A stretch of DNA of 8,531 bases. Origin: an uncultured Sutterella sp. GTDB lineage: Bacteria > Pseudomonadota > Gammaproteobacteria > Burkholderiales > Burkholderiaceae_F. Position 1 is the stretch's first letter; the number at the start of each line of letters is the position of its first letter. Shown here in pieces: positions 6,207 to 8,531 of this stretch. Position numbers and translations under genes: made by a program. The notes beneath the pieces are model-generated. The model searched no databases. It saw only the letters and a program-made list of their open reading frames with translations, and had not been told where the DNA came from. The DNA is taken from assembly GCA_900764215.1 (NCBI GenBank), contig CAAFNI010000313.1:1-8531 (forward strand), given 5' to 3'.

Positions 6207-7933
6207 AGTTCGGCTCCGAGACCGATGTAGAACTGAACGCCGCGGTCCTCTTCGGCGGCGCCCACGGGCTTGGCGACGTCGAGCTTGACGGGGCCCACGG
6301 GCGAATTCCAGCGCAGGCCCACGCCCGCGCCCTTCTTCCAGCTGAAGTTGGCGAAGCTGTTGCCGGCGTCGCCCGCGTCGAAGAAGACGGCGGTCCACCA
6401 CTTGCCCGTGACGTTGTATTGATATTCGATGCTCGCCGTCACCATGCAGGAGGCGCCGGTGAGGCGGCCCTCGGCGTCGCGCGGCGAGACGGACTCGTAC
6501 TTGTAGCCTCGAATCGAACGGTCGCCGCCTGCGAAGAAGCGCAGATCGGGCGGGACTTCCTCGAAGTCGTTCGTCTTGATCTTGCCGGCGCTGCCGCGAA
6601 GCACGAAGCGGTGTCCGCGCCAGGGCGAGCGAATGAGCGTGCCGTGGGCCTGCAGGATGATGAAGTCGACGTCGCTGCCGACATACCGGCTGCCGGTGTC
6701 GATGCTGTAGCGCTGCGTGTCGCCCCAGTAGGGCATCATGCCGCCTCGGGCGCGGGTGCGCGAGAAGCTGATGCCGGGATAGACGAGCATGGTGTCGCTT
6801 GAAACGCCCGCCTGCGTGAAGGAGTCGTACATCCAGTGCACGCCGATCGAGCGCTGCCAGCCCGTGGAGAACTCCCAGTTGCGCGAGAGCGCGAGCGTCA
6901 TGTTGTTGGAGTCCGTGTCGTTGACGCTGTCGCGCTTCATGGCGCCCTGGGCGAGCCAGTATTCCTCGAGCGGATTGGCGGAGACGGGAATCTTGTAGGT
7001 GACGTCGACGAGCTGCTCGTCGGACGAGAGTTCGGTCGAGGAGGCGAGGCTGTGGCCCCGGCTGTTGACCCAGGGCTTTTTCCAGCCGAACTTGGCGCGC
7101 GGGCCCGTGTCGGTGGCGTAGCCCAGACCCGTTTCGAAGATGTTCGAGGCGCGCGGCGTGACGTCGCAGTTCATGGGAAGTTCGGTGGAGCCCGCGTCGC
7201 GCGCGGCTTGAAAGTCGGGGGCGACGACGGCGGACTTGAACCAGCCCGCGGAGGCGAGCTTCTGGTTGAAGTCCCCGAGCACGTCCGCGTTGTAGTAGTC
7301 GCCCTTCTTGAAGGGCGTCATGTTGCGAAGGAGCTCCTCGTCGATCTGCGAGCCCGAGAACTTCACGTCGCCGAATCGCCAGCGCTCGCCCGTCTCGTAG
7401 TCGATCGACCAGACGGCTTCGCGCAGGGGAATCGAGACGCCGAGCTCGCTCTTGACGAATTCCGCGTCGAAGTAGCCCAGATGCAGGGCCGCGTTGGCAA
7501 GGGCGCTCTTGAAGTCTTCGTACTTGGCGTGATTGAGCACGTCGCCCTTTTGGGGAAGGCGGCGCTTTTGCAGGAATTTGAAAAAGCGCTCGTCCGCGCC
7601 CGGTCCCGTGACGCGCACGTCGACGGCGGAGATGAGAACGGGCTCGCCCGGCACGACCGTCACTTCGAGCTCGCGCTTGTCCTTGAGCGTCATGGAGACG
7701 GCGGGCTGGTAGTAGCCGAGCGCGCGAAGCGAGAGCCGGACCGCCTTTTCAACGTTCATGCGCGCGGCGGGCGTGTCGGCGTAGCCCGCCTTTTCGAGGG
7801 GCTCCACCCAGGCCCGGGCGTTGGCCGCGAGGTCCCCTTCGAGCCCCCTGATGCTGATCTTGAGCGTGTCGGCGGCAAAGGCTGAGGCGGAGCAGATTGA
7901 AAGCGCCAGGACGGCGGTCAATGAACGGCGCAC
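6203..7933 (-). CDS. tamA: TamA, Omp85-family outer-membrane assembly protein
   Basis: This 576-residue protein (E. coli TamA has 577) is the outer-membrane half of the translocation and assembly module, an Omp85/BamA relative that helps insert autotransporters and other barrels. Residues 1-20 are a signal peptide ending in AFA. Three POTRA domains follow (about 23-95, 96-181 and 182-262), each with a GYF/GYY/GWF-like turn. The beta-barrel (about 263-576) contains FAGGDRSIRGYKY, the conserved Omp85 lid-loop motif, with R475-G476-Y477. The C-terminus, FYIGLGAEL, closely resembles that of E. coli TamA as I recall it. Translation starts at GTG: AAGGA lies 8 bases upstream, an in-frame TGA lies just beyond, and an ATG 25 bases upstream is in another frame. 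Its stop overlaps the tamB start by 4 bases, so the two are translationally coupled and tamA is first in the operon. Confidence 0.95.
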   Translation of the reverse strand: MRRSLTAVLALSICSASAFAADTLKISIRGLEGDLAANARAWVEPLEKAGYADTPAARMNVEKAVRLSLRALGYYQPAVSMTLKDKRELEVTVVPGEPVLISAVDVRVTGPGADERFFKFLQKRRLPQKGDVLNHAKYEDFKSALANAALHLGYFDAEFVKSELGVSIPLREAVWSIDYETGERWRFGDVKFSGSQIDEELLRNMTPFKKGDYYNADVLGDFNQKLASAGWFKSAVVAPDFQAARDAGSTELPMNCDVTPRASNIFETGLGYATDTGPRAKFGWKKPWVNSRGHSLASSTELSSDEQLVDVTYKIPVSANPLEEYWLAQGAMKRDSVNDTDSNNMTLALSRNWEFSTGWQRSIGVHWMYDSFTQAGVSSDTMLVYPGISFSRTRARGGMMPYWGDTQRYSIDTGSRYVGSDVDFIILQAHGTLIRSPWRGHRFVLRGSAGKIKTNDFEEVPPDLRFFAGGDRSIRGYKYESVSPRDAEGRLTGASCMVTASIEYQYNVTGKWWTAVFFDAGDAGNSFANFSWKKGAGVGLRWNSPVGPVKLDVAKPVGAAEEDRGVQFYIGLGAEL

Positions 7934-7962
7934 GGCGAAGATCCTTCAGAGTTGAAAACATG

Positions 7963-7985
7963 TGCCCGAAGCAGGTGCTCGGGCA
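7963..7985 (-). promoter_or_regulatory. Hairpin just upstream of tamA
   Basis: TGCCCGA (7963-7969) and TCGGGCA (7979-7985) are exact reverse complements. Two more G-C pairs are possible (7971-7972 with 7977-7978) if A7970 bulges, leaving an AGGT loop on the plus strand. Read on the minus strand, the stem is followed by CATGTTTTC, so it could be a weak terminator for the upstream phosphopantetheinyl transferase transcript. It ends about 30 bases before the tamA start and could instead be a leader structure of tamAB mRNA. The T-run is short and displaced by four bases. Confidence 0.35.
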
Positions 7986-8022
7986 ATCCGAAAGTGTAGC
8001 CGATGCGCCGCGCCGGGACGAC

Positions 8023-8038
8023 TGCGGTTGCAACCGCA
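8023..8038. repeat. 16-bp perfect palindrome in the tamA upstream gap
   Basis: TGCGGTTGCAACCGCA is a perfect 16-bp palindrome with no spacer, lying 90 bases upstream of the tamA start and 42 bases beyond the preceding stop. With no loop bases it is a poor RNA hairpin and a better DNA site, for example for a dimeric regulator. A -10-like TACACT (7998 to 7993, minus strand) lies closer to tamA, but I see no matching -35 at the usual distance, so any tamAB promoter here is unproven. Confidence 0.4.
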
Positions 8039-8079
8039 AACCAATTCGCGGGATGCCGGCGCGTTGGGATGCCGCTCGG

Positions 8080-8531
8080 TCAGGCGGCTGGGGACGCGAT
8101 TCGCAGCACGCGCTCGATTGCAGCGGGCGTTGTTTGCAGGACGCGCGGGCGCTCGACGCTCGTGAGAACGGTGAGGCGAAGGGCGCCGAAGGCTTCGTGG
8201 GCGGCGAGGAGAGTCCGTCCGGCGGGATCGAGAACGACGGGGCGGCCGCACCCGTCGAGCGTGAGGCGATGGCCCCGGCCGCCGCGGTTGAGCTTGATTT
8301 CGGACTCCTTCATGCCCCAGGCGCGAAAGAAGGGCTCGGCACTGGCGCAGGCTTCGCACTCGGCGATGACGGCGCGGGCGGCTTCGCCGAAGCTCATGCG
8401 GGCCATGCCCTCGATGCTGCGCACGGGCCGAAGCGTTTCGAGGTCGAGTCCCATGACGGGGTCGGCCTTGGAGGCGATCCCGAGCGCAATGCTCGTGCCC
8501 GTGTGCGCGACGCAGAGCGCGGTGCGGCATC
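8080..8531 (-). CDS. 4'-phosphopantetheinyl transferase, Sfp type (5' end outside window)
   Basis: The last 149 codons of a minus-strand gene are present; the frame is open to the window edge, so the start is missing. The product resembles Sfp-type phosphopantetheinyl transferases, which move the 4'-phosphopantetheine arm of coenzyme A onto a serine of acyl or peptidyl carrier proteins in the cytoplasm. Visible motifs are VAHTG (equivalent to the usual SH-G motif, with Ala for Ser), then GLDLE with the metal-binding Asp and Glu (8445-8437), then FFRAWGMKESEIKL, the family's W..KE..K motif (Trp codon 8319-8317). The spacing from that Asp to the Glu of KES is 46 residues, close to the 44 in Bacillus Sfp. 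A Met within VMGLDLE (8454) is internal and not the start. No carrier protein or synthase gene is nearby in view. The stop is 146 bases before tamA on the same strand, so co-transcription is possible but not shown. Confidence 0.8.
   Translation of the reverse strand, partial: CRTALCVAHTGTSIALGIASKADPVMGLDLETLRPVRSIEGMARMSFGEAARAVIAECEACASAEPFFRAWGMKESEIKLNRGGRGHRLTLDGCGRPVVLDPAGRTLLAAHEAFGALRLTVLTSVERPRVLQTTPAAIERVLRIASPAA

Noticed and set aside
6207..6401. A 65-residue N-terminal extension of TamB
   Set aside because: It is almost entirely Arg, Gly and Gln, overlaps the tamA coding sequence in another frame, and precedes a perfect start with a membrane anchor, a ribosome binding site and an ATGA overlap.
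1..8531. CRISPR array, tRNA or rRNA gene, insertion sequence, prophage or defence cluster
   Set aside because: No regularly spaced repeats, cloverleaf sequences, transposase-like frames or phage genes were seen. All long genes belong to known envelope or housekeeping families.

Overview
The window is GC-rich, with strong G/C preference at third codon positions. It carries Gram-negative envelope genes: tamA and tamB as an overlapping pair, an exported Cys-type dipeptidase, and the end of an Sfp-type phosphopantetheinyl transferase. My best guess at the source is a betaproteobacterium of the Sutterellaceae (Sutterella/Parasutterella type). That guess rests on the style of the secreted C69 dipeptidase and the codon usage, not on any marker gene, so it is only moderately secure.

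Layout, left to right. Positions 1-91 are AT-rich (about 31% GC by my count). They hold a near-consensus sigma70 promoter on the minus strand (TTGACT, 17 bp, TATAAT), firing out of the left edge of the window. Its -10 box lies between the arms of a perfect 11-bp inverted repeat, and a second perfect inverted repeat with 14-bp arms lies just upstream. Positions 92-402 contain no convincing gene, only a doubtful 33-codon ORF. They end with a plausible promoter and a two-tier stem-loop in the leader of the dipeptidase gene. Positions 403-2259 (+) encode a 618-residue secreted family C69 dipeptidase. The signal peptide ends exactly before the presumed catalytic Cys, and a C-terminal beta-rich domain with a DxDxDGxxD loop is added. 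A 14-bp GNRA-type hairpin at 2291-2322 separates this gene from the convergent tamAB operon.

On the minus strand, tamA (6203-7933, GTG start) and tamB (2355-6206) overlap by the 4 bases ATGA and are evidently translated as a coupled pair. TamA is an outer-membrane Omp85 barrel with POTRA domains. TamB is an inner-membrane-anchored protein that spans the periplasm as a long beta-rich groove. Together they form the translocation and assembly module, linked to outer-membrane protein insertion and to phospholipid transport between the two membranes. A 146-bp gap with two small dyads lies upstream of tamA. The right end holds the 3' part of a phosphopantetheinyl transferase gene (8080 to the edge) on the same strand.

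I see no CRISPR array, tRNA, rRNA, insertion sequence or defence-type cluster. The genes themselves are of known families. The least ordinary features are the promoter/operator architecture at the left edge and the domain make-up of the dipeptidase.
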